A DNA stretch of 26,057 bases, from contig JAIROC010000538.1 of the NCBI GenBank assembly GCA_031257735.1, positions 1 to 26,057 on the forward strand. Direction: 5' to 3'. Numbering within the stretch: the first letter of the stretch is position 1; the number at the start of each line of letters is the position of its first letter. The position numbers were made by a program, and so were the translations under genes. The notes beneath the pieces were generated by a model that worked only from the letters and a program-made list of their open reading frames with translations, ran no database searches and was not told the DNA's origin. Shown piece after piece: positions 10,055 through 15,946 of the stretch. Source of the DNA: Bacteroidales bacterium (GTDB lineage: Bacteria; Bacteroidota; Bacteroidia; Bacteroidales; WCHB1-69).

Positions 10055-10165
10055 AGCTTTATTTAGTTTTAAAATGTTTATGAAAAGAAAATTATAGAAC
10101 GTTATCTTATTATAAAACACATGAAGCCATCCAAAAAGTTTTTCCCCTGAAAACATATTCAGGAC

Positions 10166-10221
10166 ATACGAACGAAATACATTCGTATTGGAAATACTCT
10201 TTGGATATTTTCACGTGAAAA
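10166..10221 (-). promoter_or_regulatory. rplL-rpoB intergenic inverted repeats
   Basis: The 178-nt gap between rplL and the preferred rpoB start holds two inverted repeats. One is a stem ATACGAA/TTCGTAT with a nine-base loop at 10166-10188. The other is a perfect 14-bp palindrome, TTTTCACGTGAAAA, at 10208-10221, 11 nt past the rplL stop. No T-tract follows either on the minus strand, so neither is a simple intrinsic terminator. In E. coli this gap carries an attenuator and an RNase III site that lower rpoBC relative to ribosomal protein expression. A similar role here is inference only. Confidence 0.4.
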
Positions 10222-10232
10222 ATTTAGTTTAA

Positions 10233-10607
10233 CTATTTTATTTCAACACTAGCTCCTGCATCTTCCAATGATTTTTTGAGCGCTTCTGCTTCATCTTTTG
10301 TTATACCTTCTTTTAAAGGTTTGGGAGCAGCATCAACCAATTCTTTTGCTTCTTTCAAACCAAGACTGGTTAATTCTTTTACTAATTTTACTACTGCCAA
10401 TTTTGAAGCTCCTGCCTCTTTCAAAATCACATCAAAAGCTGTTTTTTCTTCGACTGCAGCGTCTGCTGCTGATGGACCTGCTGCTATTGCTACTGCTGCT
10501 GCTGCTGGTTCAATGCCGTATTCATCTTTTAATATCTGAGCTAATTCATTAACTTCTTTAACTGTTAAGTTAACTAATTGTTCTGCAAATGACTTTAAAT
10601 CTGCCAT
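10233..10607 (-). CDS. rplL: 50S ribosomal protein L7/L12
   Basis: A 124-residue stalk protein. It has an N-terminal dimerisation helix (MADLKSFAEQLVNLTVKEVN), an alanine-rich flexible hinge around residues 35-52, and a C-terminal factor-binding domain. The family signature KTAFDVILKEAGASKLAVVK and the GLKEAKELVDAAPKPLKEG loop that contacts translation factors are present. Multiple copies bind L10 to form the ribosomal stalk that recruits EF-Tu and EF-G. It sits between rplJ and rpoB in the conserved order. Length and motifs are ordinary. Confidence 0.97.
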   Translation of the reverse strand: MADLKSFAEQLVNLTVKEVNELAQILKDEYGIEPAAAAVAIAAGPSAADAAVEEKTAFDVILKEAGASKLAVVKLVKELTSLGLKEAKELVDAAPKPLKEGITKDEAEALKKSLEDAGASVEIK

Positions 10608-10651
10608 ATTCTATTTTAATTTAAATTGTTTCTTACTTTTTTTTACTTTAT

Positions 10652-11170
10652 TTAATTACTTTTTTCCGAAAGCGTTTTCACTATACCCGCTAATTTTGAA
10701 CCACCTGATTGCAATGCTGATATAACATTACGTGCTGGTGATTGCAACAATCCAATAAGGTCTCCGAGAAGTTCTTCTTTCGATTTAATACCGCATAGAA
10801 AGTCTAACTGATCTCCTATATAGACACATTCCTCTATGTATGCTGCTTTTACTGCTGGAATAGCATTTCTGCCTCGAAAATCTTTGATAATACGTGCAGG
10901 AAGATTTCCTGCTTCCGATACCATTATCGCGGAAGTTCCATGTAATGCTTCATACATTTCAGTGTAATCTGTTTGACTTTGTTCCATCGCTCTTTTCAAA
11001 AAGGTATTTTTCACCATTTTAATCTTCACACCTTTTCTAAAGCAAATCCTTCGCAATTCATTGCTTTTTGCAACAGTCAATCCTGAGATATCAGCTATAT
11101 AAACTGTATTATATGCAGAGAGAATGTCTGTTATTTTGTCAACAACCTGATTTTTATCTTCTTTTCTCAT
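10652..11170 (-). CDS. rplJ: 50S ribosomal protein L10
   Basis: A 172-residue L10 protein, the base of the ribosomal stalk. The N-terminal rRNA-binding region begins MRKEDKNQVVDKITDIL and includes the TVAKSNELRRICFRKGVKIKM-type segment. The C-terminal helix (GSKLAGIVKTLSEKS) is where L7/L12 dimers attach. It lies 19 nt after rplA and 44 nt before rplL. The short rplA-rplJ gap leaves no room for the long L10 leader known from enterobacteria. If L10-L12 autoregulation exists here, its site must lie elsewhere. Confidence 0.97.
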   Translation of the reverse strand: MRKEDKNQVVDKITDILSAYNTVYIADISGLTVAKSNELRRICFRKGVKIKMVKNTFLKRAMEQSQTDYTEMYEALHGTSAIMVSEAGNLPARIIKDFRGRNAIPAVKAAYIEECVYIGDQLDFLCGIKSKEELLGDLIGLLQSPARNVISALQSGGSKLAGIVKTLSEKSN

Positions 11171-11189
11171 GATGCTTTAAAATATTTGT

Positions 11190-11885
11190 TTATAATGTAA
11201 CTGATTTAGTATCTACCTGTACTCCATGACTCATGGTACTGGATAAATAAATACTTTTGATGTAAGTACCTTTGGCTGCTGTAGGTTTCAGTTTGATAAT
11301 TGTTTGTAAAACCTCTTTCGCATTTTCAAGTATTGCTTCATTAGAGAAGGATACTTTCGCTATTGAGGTATGAATAATACCAAACTTATCGACTTTAAAG
11401 TCAATCTTACCTGCTTTAACCTCCTGTATTGCCTTTCCTACATCCATTGTAACGGTTCCTGTTTTGGGATTAGGCATCAGACCTCTTGGTCCTAATATTT
11501 TACCTAAAGCTCCAATTTTGGGCATTACGCTGGGCATGGTGATAATTACATCAACATCTGTCCAACCATTTTTTATTTGTTGGATGTAATCGTCTAAACC
11601 AACATGTTCGGCTCCCGCTGATTTTGCTTCATCTTCTTTGTCAGGAGTTACTAATGCCAGTACGCGTACTGTTTTTCCTGTTCCATGCGGTAATGTTACA
11701 ACGCCTCTTACCATTTGATTTGCTTTACGGGGATCAACGCCCAATCGAACGTCTATATCCATTGAAGCATCAAATTTGGTGTAGGTGATGTTCTTTACAA
11801 TCTGAATTGCATCAGGTAAAGCATAAACTTGCGTTAAATCATGTTTTGCTTCTGCTTCTTTGCGTTTCTTTGATATTTTTGCCAT
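11190..11885 (-). CDS. rplA: 50S ribosomal protein L1
   Basis: A 231-residue L1 protein. Recognisable blocks are the basic N-terminus (MAKISKKRKEAEAKHDL), DVRLGVDPRKANQMVRGVV, LPHGTGKTVRVLA, the second-domain signature IGALGKILGPRGLMPNPKTG and the C-terminal KPTAAKGTYIKSIYLSSTM. L1 binds 23S rRNA at the E-site stalk and in many bacteria represses the L11 operon by binding its mRNA. It follows rplK after 23 nt, the standard order. Confidence 0.97.
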   Translation of the reverse strand: MAKISKKRKEAEAKHDLTQVYALPDAIQIVKNITYTKFDASMDIDVRLGVDPRKANQMVRGVVTLPHGTGKTVRVLALVTPDKEDEAKSAGAEHVGLDDYIQQIKNGWTDVDVIITMPSVMPKIGALGKILGPRGLMPNPKTGTVTMDVGKAIQEVKAGKIDFKVDKFGIIHTSIAKVSFSNEAILENAKEVLQTIIKLKPTAAKGTYIKSIYLSSTMSHGVQVDTKSVTL

Positions 11886-11908
11886 TTCTATTTTTCTTTA
11901 AACGATTA

Positions 11909-12355
11909 TTAATTCTCAAATGGTTTAGTTCCACCTTCTACTTTAATTCCCATACTGCGTGCAGTTCCCGCAACCATAAGCATTGCTGCATCCACTGTGA
12001 AACAATTCAAATCCGACATTTTACTTTCTGATATTGTTCGGACTTGATCCCATGTAATGGTTGCAACTTTGTTTCGATTAGGTTCCTTAGAGCCTTTTTG
12101 CAGTTTTGTTACCTCCATCAGCTGAACAGCTACAGGAGGTGTTTTAACGATAAAATCGAATGACTTATCTTTATAAACAGTAATAATGACAGGTATCACT
12201 TTTCCTGCCTGGTCTTGCGTACGTGCATTAAACTGTTTACAAAACTCCATAATATTCACTCCTTTGGAGCCTAAAGCGGGCCCTACTGGGGGCGCTGGAT
12301 TTGCAGCTCCTCCTTTGATTTGTAATTTAATGAGTCCTGTTACTTCTTTTGCCAT
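11909..12355 (-). CDS. rplK: 50S ribosomal protein L11
   Basis: A 148-residue L11. The N-terminal domain has the proline-rich segment NPAPPVGPALGSKGVNIMEF next to the thiostrepton/GTPase-centre binding surface. The C-terminal RNA-binding domain carries GSKEPNRNKVATITWDQVR and ends near ARSMGIKVEG. L11 binds the GTPase-associated region of 23S rRNA and is needed for stringent-response activation of Rel on ribosomes. It begins 50 nt after nusG in the conserved nusG-rplK-rplA arrangement. Confidence 0.97.
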   Translation of the reverse strand: MAKEVTGLIKLQIKGGAANPAPPVGPALGSKGVNIMEFCKQFNARTQDQAGKVIPVIITVYKDKSFDFIVKTPPVAVQLMEVTKLQKGSKEPNRNKVATITWDQVRTISESKMSDLNCFTVDAAMLMVAGTARSMGIKVEGGTKPFEN

Positions 12356-12405
12356 TTTTTACTTTTTTAATTTTTTACTCAATTTACTTTGTCCTTTCAC
12401 TTTTT

Positions 12406-12954
12406 TTAAGGCTCCTTTATAACTTGTGAAAAGTTTAATTCTAAAGGTGTCTTACGACCAAAAATTTTCACCGTAACTTTCAGCTTCTTCTTTTCATGAT
12501 TTATTTCTTCAATAACTCCTGTAAAGCTGTTAAAAGGACCATCAGTAACAATGATTGATTCTCCTATCATAAATGAACTTACTACTTCTTCCTCGTTTTC
12601 TATCAATTCATCTACTTTTCCAAGTAAGCGCATTACTTCATGTGGACGCAATGGTTCAGGTTCATTACTGCCAAGAAAACCCATTACGCCCGGAGTATGA
12701 CGAAGTAAATGTTTTACTTCTGCTTGTGAAAGATCTGCTTCGACAAACAAATATCCAGAAAAAAAAGTCTTCTCTTTAGTAACCTTTTTCCCGTTCCGAA
12801 TTTGGAACACTTTTTCAATAGGTACCAATATTTGTGAAACATAATCCTTCAAACCAAGAATCAACACTTCATTTTCTATATGAAGTTTTATCCTGTTCTC
12901 ATGCCCCGAAATGGTTCGTAACACATACCACTGCAATTTTCCTGTTTCACTCAT
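12406..12954 (-). CDS. nusG: Transcription termination/antitermination factor NusG
   Basis: A 182-residue NusG. The N-terminal NGN domain (about 8-115) starts WYVLRTISGHENRIK and contains KTFFSGYLFVEADL and the HTPGVMGFLGS segment that sits over the RNA polymerase clamp. The C-terminal KOW domain (about 125-180) carries VTDGPFNSFTGVIEEI. NusG links RNA polymerase to Rho or ribosomal S10. It lies 120 nt downstream of secE. A candidate promoter and stem-loop lie in that gap, so nusG and the ribosomal genes may be transcribed partly on their own. Confidence 0.96.
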   Translation of the reverse strand: MSETGKLQWYVLRTISGHENRIKLHIENEVLILGLKDYVSQILVPIEKVFQIRNGKKVTKEKTFFSGYLFVEADLSQAEVKHLLRHTPGVMGFLGSNEPEPLRPHEVMRLLGKVDELIENEEEVVSSFMIGESIIVTDGPFNSFTGVIEEINHEKKKLKVTVKIFGRKTPLELNFSQVIKEP

Positions 12955-12998
12955 ACCTTATTAAATCAATTTATTATTACTAATCTATATAAATAAAC

Positions 12999-13039
12999 CT
13001 CATCCCATTTAAGCCATGAGCTTAAGGAAGCGAGATGAG
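12999..13039 (-). promoter_or_regulatory. nusG leader stem-loop
   Basis: An outer stem CTCATC/GATGAG (12999-13004 with 13034-13039) encloses an inner stem TTAAGC/GCTTAA (13009-13014 with 13020-13025) with a five-base loop. It lies in the untranslated leader upstream of nusG. The right arm overlaps a 14-mer (13035-13048) that could instead pair with a distant copy upstream of tRNA-Trp. Two alternative foldings therefore exist, depending on where transcription begins. Confidence 0.45.
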
Positions 13040-13059
13040 ACTGTCTATTTTCTAAAACA

Positions 13060-13067
13060 CAAATATA
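13060..13067 (-). promoter_or_regulatory. Candidate Bacteroidota -7 box for the nusG-ribosomal protein genes
   Basis: On the minus strand the sequence is TATATTTG, a full match to the Bacteroidota -7 consensus TAnnTTTG, located 7 nt after the secE stop codon. It would place a transcript start near 13053 and give nusG a leader of about 100 nt. The upstream -33 TTTG element is not obvious, so the call rests on the -7 box and its position. Confidence 0.45.
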
Positions 13068-13074
13068 ACTATGA

Positions 13075-13302
13075 TTATGCACCGTATAAAAATCCTAATA
13101 ATCCTTTCCATATAAAAGACCCAAATTGAATGTGTTGAACACCAAAAATGAAATCCATAAAGAAAACTATCAATGCTATGATTAATGATGCTATTGATAC
13201 AACTACTGTATTATTCTGTAATTCCACCCATGTGGGCCACGTTACTTTATGTACCAATTCATCGTATGACTCCCGTACATACCTTACAACTACATTCTTC
13301 AT
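13075..13302 (-). CDS. secE: Preprotein translocase subunit SecE
   Basis: A 75-residue single-span SecE. It shows the family pattern: an amphipathic N-terminal helix with YVRESYDELVHKVTWPTW (the conserved VTWP segment), then a hydrophobic helix at about 33-53 (VVVSIASLIIALIVFFMDFI). SecE clamps SecY in the inner-membrane translocon. The start ATG aligns with family N-termini, and the C-terminus is roughly ten residues longer than in many Bacteroides. It is located 22 nt after tRNA-Trp and before nusG, the standard position in the phylum. Confidence 0.95.
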   Translation of the reverse strand: MKNVVVRYVRESYDELVHKVTWPTWVELQNNTVVVSIASLIIALIVFFMDFIFGVQHIQFGSFIWKGLLGFLYGA

Positions 13303-13324
13303 TTCTATTACTTAATATTTTTAG

Positions 13325-13395
13325 CAGGAGCAGAGCGATTCGAACGCCCATCAATGGTTTTGGAGACCACTATTCTACCCTTGAACTATGCTCCT
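13325..13395 (-). tRNA. tRNA-Trp (anticodon CCA)
   Basis: The minus-strand sequence folds into a cloverleaf. The acceptor stem is AGGAGCA/TGCTCCT, the D stem GTTC/GAAT, and the anticodon stem GTGGT/ACCAT with loop CTCCAAA (anticodon CCA). The T arm is GGGCG-TTCGAAT-CGCTC, and the discriminator is G. The CCA end is not encoded. It sits between tuf and secE, the usual Bacteroidota location. Confidence 0.95.
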
Positions 13396-13454
13396 GTGAA
13401 GAGACCATCCTGAGATAGACAGTCTCATTCAGTATAGACTCTCACTCTAAATCT

Positions 13455-14642
13455 TTAATCTAAAATTTCGATTACCTGACCTGCGCCTACTGTTCTACCG
13501 CCTTCACGGATAGCAAAACGTAAGTTAAGGTTTAATGCTATTTCAGATATTAAATTCACTTCAATTGTTAAGTTATCGCCCGGCATTACCATTTCCACTC
13601 CTGCTGGTAATACGATTTCTCCTGTAACGTCTGTTGTTCTAAAATAGAATTGTGGACGATATTTGTTATGGAAAGGAGTATGACGACCGCCTTCTTCTTT
13701 TTTCAAGATATAAACCTCTGCTTTAAAATGTTTGTGAGGTTTAATTGAACCGGGTTTTGCTATAACCATTCCGCGACGAATTTCATCTTTATCAATTCCA
13801 CGAAGCAATAAACCTGCATTATCTCCAGCTTCACCTTCGTCCAATATTTTACGGAACATTTCTACACCCGTTACAACAGATTTTAATTTCTCTGCGCCCA
13901 TTCCTATAATCTCGACAGGGTCTTGTGTTTTAATGATACCTGTTTCTATTCTACCTGTAGCAACTGTACCACGTCCTGTGATAGAGAATACATCTTCTAT
14001 AGGCATCAAGAAGTCTTTATCTTTTGCACGAAGAGGTAATTCTATATAAGTATCACAAGCATCCATTAATTCCATAATTCTTTCTACCCATTGGGGATCG
14101 TCATTTAAACCACCAAGAGCAGAACCTCGAATAACGGGAGCATTATCGCCATCAAAACCATAGAATGATAACAATTCTCGAACTTCCATTTCCACAAGGT
14201 CTAACAATTCTGGATCATCAACCATATCACACTTATTCATAAAAACAACTAAACGAGGAACACCTACCTGACGTGCCAATAGAATATGTTCACGTGTTTG
14301 AGGCATAGGACCGTCTGTTGCCGCTACAACTAAAATAGCGCCATCCATCTGGGCAGCTCCCGTTACCATATTTTTAATATAATCCGCATGACCAGGGCAA
14401 TCAACGTGCGCATAGTGTCGACTTACTGTTTGATATTCAACATGCGCTGTATTAATTGTTATACCACGTTCTTTTTCTTCTGGTGCATTATCAATGGAGT
14501 CAAAACTTCTATATTCTGACAACCCTTTTTTTGCCAGCACTTGCGTTATTGCTGCTGTTAAGGTAGTTTTACCATGGTCAATGTGACCTATTGTGCCAAT
14601 ATTTACATGAGACTTGGACCTATCAAATTTTTCTTTTGCCAT
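13455..14642 (-). CDS. tuf: Elongation factor Tu
   Basis: A 395-residue EF-Tu, the GTPase that brings aminoacyl-tRNA to the ribosome. The P-loop GHIDHGKT is at residues 19-26, switch II DCPGHADY from residue 81, and the guanine-specificity motif NKCD at 136-139. Domains 2 and 3 contain GRGTVATGRIETG, AGLLLRGIDKDEIRRGMVI and a C-terminus ending REGGRTVGAGQVIEIL. Length is normal. It is preceded within 45 nt by tRNA-Thr(GGT) and followed by tRNA-Trp. The four upstream tRNAs and tuf probably share a transcript. Confidence 0.98.
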   Translation of the reverse strand: MAKEKFDRSKSHVNIGTIGHIDHGKTTLTAAITQVLAKKGLSEYRSFDSIDNAPEEKERGITINTAHVEYQTVSRHYAHVDCPGHADYIKNMVTGAAQMDGAILVVAATDGPMPQTREHILLARQVGVPRLVVFMNKCDMVDDPELLDLVEMEVRELLSFYGFDGDNAPVIRGSALGGLNDDPQWVERIMELMDACDTYIELPLRAKDKDFLMPIEDVFSITGRGTVATGRIETGIIKTQDPVEIIGMGAEKLKSVVTGVEMFRKILDEGEAGDNAGLLLRGIDKDEIRRGMVIAKPGSIKPHKHFKAEVYILKKEEGGRHTPFHNKYRPQFYFRTTDVTGEIVLPAGVEMVMPGDNLTIEVNLISEIALNLNLRFAIREGGRTVGAGQVIEILD

Positions 14643-14687
14643 TTCTTTAAACTTTTAAGGATATTTTATAGATTAAATACAAACTAG

Positions 14688-14759
14688 AGCCATTGACGAG
14701 AGTTGAACTCGTGACCTCTTCCTTACCAAGGAAGCGCTCTACCACTGAGCTACAACGGC
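14688..14759 (-). tRNA. tRNA-Thr (anticodon GGT)
   Basis: Cloverleaf on the minus strand with acceptor GCCGTTG/CAATGGC and D arm AGCTCAGTGGTAGAGC. The anticodon arm is CTTCC-TTGGTAA-GGAAG, giving anticodon GGT, and the T loop is TTCAACT. The encoded RNA ends at the discriminator without CCA. It is the last of four clustered tRNAs and lies directly upstream of tuf. Confidence 0.95.
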
Positions 14760-14767
14760 TTCTATTG

Positions 14768-14840
14768 AGCGGAAGACGGGGCTCGAACCCGCCACCTATA
14801 GCTTGGAAGGCTATCGCTCTACCAAATGAGCTACTTCCGC
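14768..14840 (-). tRNA. tRNA-Gly (anticodon TCC)
   Basis: Cloverleaf on the minus strand with acceptor GCGGAAG/CTTCCGC. The D arm is AGCTCATTTGGTAGAGC. The anticodon arm ATAGC-CTTCCAA-GCTAT gives anticodon TCC, and the T arm is GCGGG-TTCGAGC-CCCGT. CCA is not encoded. Only 8 nt separate it from tRNA-Thr(GGT), so the two are processed from one precursor. Confidence 0.95.
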
Positions 14841-14894
14841 AAAAAAATAAACAATATGATACAAACACATAGTATTGTTTTTTCAATACTATTG

Positions 14895-14976
14895 TGGGGG
14901 GAGGAGGATTCGAACCTCCGAAGGCTTCGCCAACAGATTTACAGTCTGCCCCATTTGACCGCTCTGGTATCCCCCC
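14895..14976 (-). tRNA. tRNA-Tyr (anticodon GTA)
   Basis: Class II tRNA of 82 nt on the minus strand. The acceptor is GGGGGGA/TCCCCCC. The anticodon arm CAGAC-TGTAAAT-CTG carries anticodon GTA. A long variable arm (GGCGAAGCC-type) follows, then T arm GGAGG-TTCGAAT-CCTCC with discriminator A. The long variable arm with GTA anticodon is diagnostic of bacterial tRNA-Tyr. Confidence 0.95.
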
Positions 14977-15005
14977 CTTTTTACATCTATAATCTAAAGA
15001 ACTTG

Positions 15006-15079
15006 AGCCACTAGAGGGATTCGAACCCCCGACCCGCTGATTACAAATCAGCTGCTCTGGCCAACTGAGCTACAGTGGC
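15006..15079 (-). tRNA. tRNA-Thr (anticodon TGT)
   Basis: Cloverleaf on the minus strand with acceptor GCCACTG/TAGTGGC and D arm AGCTCAGTTGGCCAGAGC. The anticodon arm GCTGA-TTTGTAA-TCAGC gives anticodon TGT, and the T arm is GGGGG-TTCGAAT-CCCTC. It is the first gene of the cluster, about 30 nt downstream of the inferred transcript start. Confidence 0.95.
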
Positions 15080-15116
15080 ATTTTTATTAATAATTTTTCC
15101 CTCGTTAAACGGAGTG

Positions 15117-15124
15117 CAAATGTA
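15117..15124 (-). promoter_or_regulatory. Promoter -7 box for the tRNA-tuf operon
   Basis: The minus-strand octamer TACATTTG matches the Bacteroidota -7 consensus TAnnTTTG exactly. It lies 37 nt upstream of tRNA-Thr(TGT), which fits a short precursor leader. A TTG lies about 15 nt further upstream, but the -33 element is not a clean match. As the first box upstream of the operon's first gene, it is the best candidate for the main promoter. Confidence 0.65.
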
Positions 15125-15851
15125 CAACATTTTTTGATACAATTTACTTTTTCTTGCATTTTTTTTTATCACGCATATAACTGTCTACTTCACAGCTTAA
15201 TACAACAGCGCTTTTTCTCAGAAGACTACACTTTTTCCCTCAAAATAGTACCGACAGCTCCCAAAAACAGCTACGAAAAAGCAGGATTTCTCCAAAATCC
15301 ACAAAAAAACCGATGCATTTTTCGTCGAAAATACGAGTGATAAAAAGATAAACGAGTGGGTAAGCAAACGAGTAAATAATTTTTTTATTGTTGAACTGTG
15401 ATTTGTGTGATTGTTTATTCGTATACAGAATTCAATTCAGCTGAAAATGAGAAGGAACAAAAGCATGACGACACAAAAAGGATAAAAACACGACTTCTAT
15501 TGTCAAGAGGAACTCTCCCATTAAGAAGAATATATTGGTAGAAAGAAAAAAACAGCTACAACATATTTTCACGCCACCGTAACTATATATAAAGAACAGC
15601 GTCAATAAAATAATCTTCTCATAAAAAAATAATAAATACAAAAGATGATAAATGTAAAAAAATAGAATGTCGTCCTTGCAAGAGTTGTAATATCATGTCG
15701 AATATTCAATTCTCATGAGCAAATGATAGCGTTTTTATACAGTCTCTTTCGTCCTTTTTTGTCCCTTCTCGTTCTTTCGTGCTTGTGTAATACCATGTTA
15801 GATATGATGAAAAAAAATATTTTTTTTTGTTCATGGTGTTGTTTTTTATAT
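15125..15851. other. Non-coding divergent intergenic region
   Basis: About 730 nt between the tRNA-tuf promoter and the promoter of the T9SS cargo gene. Short open frames here (for example near 15134-15340 plus and 15432-15641 minus) lack homology, plausible start context and protein-like composition, so I do not call them. The stretch is A/T-rich with long homopolymer runs. The only structured feature I see is the A8-TA-T8 palindrome at 15810-15827, just upstream of the plus-strand promoter. Confidence 0.6.
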
Positions 15852-15859
15852 TACCTTTG
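15852..15859 (+). promoter_or_regulatory. Promoter -7 box for the T9SS cargo gene
   Basis: TACCTTTG fits the Bacteroidota -7 consensus exactly. It is followed by an 87-nt stretch to the ATG at 15947. A perfect A8-TA-T8 palindrome ends 24 nt upstream of the box, and a TTTG lies about 22 nt upstream. The same octamer occurs before the TonB receptor gene (19164) and before the second duplicated small ORF (22539). Confidence 0.65.
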
Positions 15860-15946
15860 CAGATGAAAATTATCGGAGGTTGGTTGTATGTAATTCGGCT
15901 TTCGGTAGTATTAATTTTTTAATTTAAATTTAAATATAAATAGAGT

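Noticed and set aside
13035..13428. secE-tRNA-Trp as a mobile element bounded by terminal inverted repeats
   Set aside because: The genes are at their conserved chromosomal position and no target duplication or transposase is visible, so an RNA-processing role is the more economical reading.
15134..15641. Short open frames in the divergent region between the tRNA-Thr promoter and the T9SS cargo gene
   Set aside because: Biased A/T composition, no sensible start context, no recognisable motifs, and they overlap promoter DNA.
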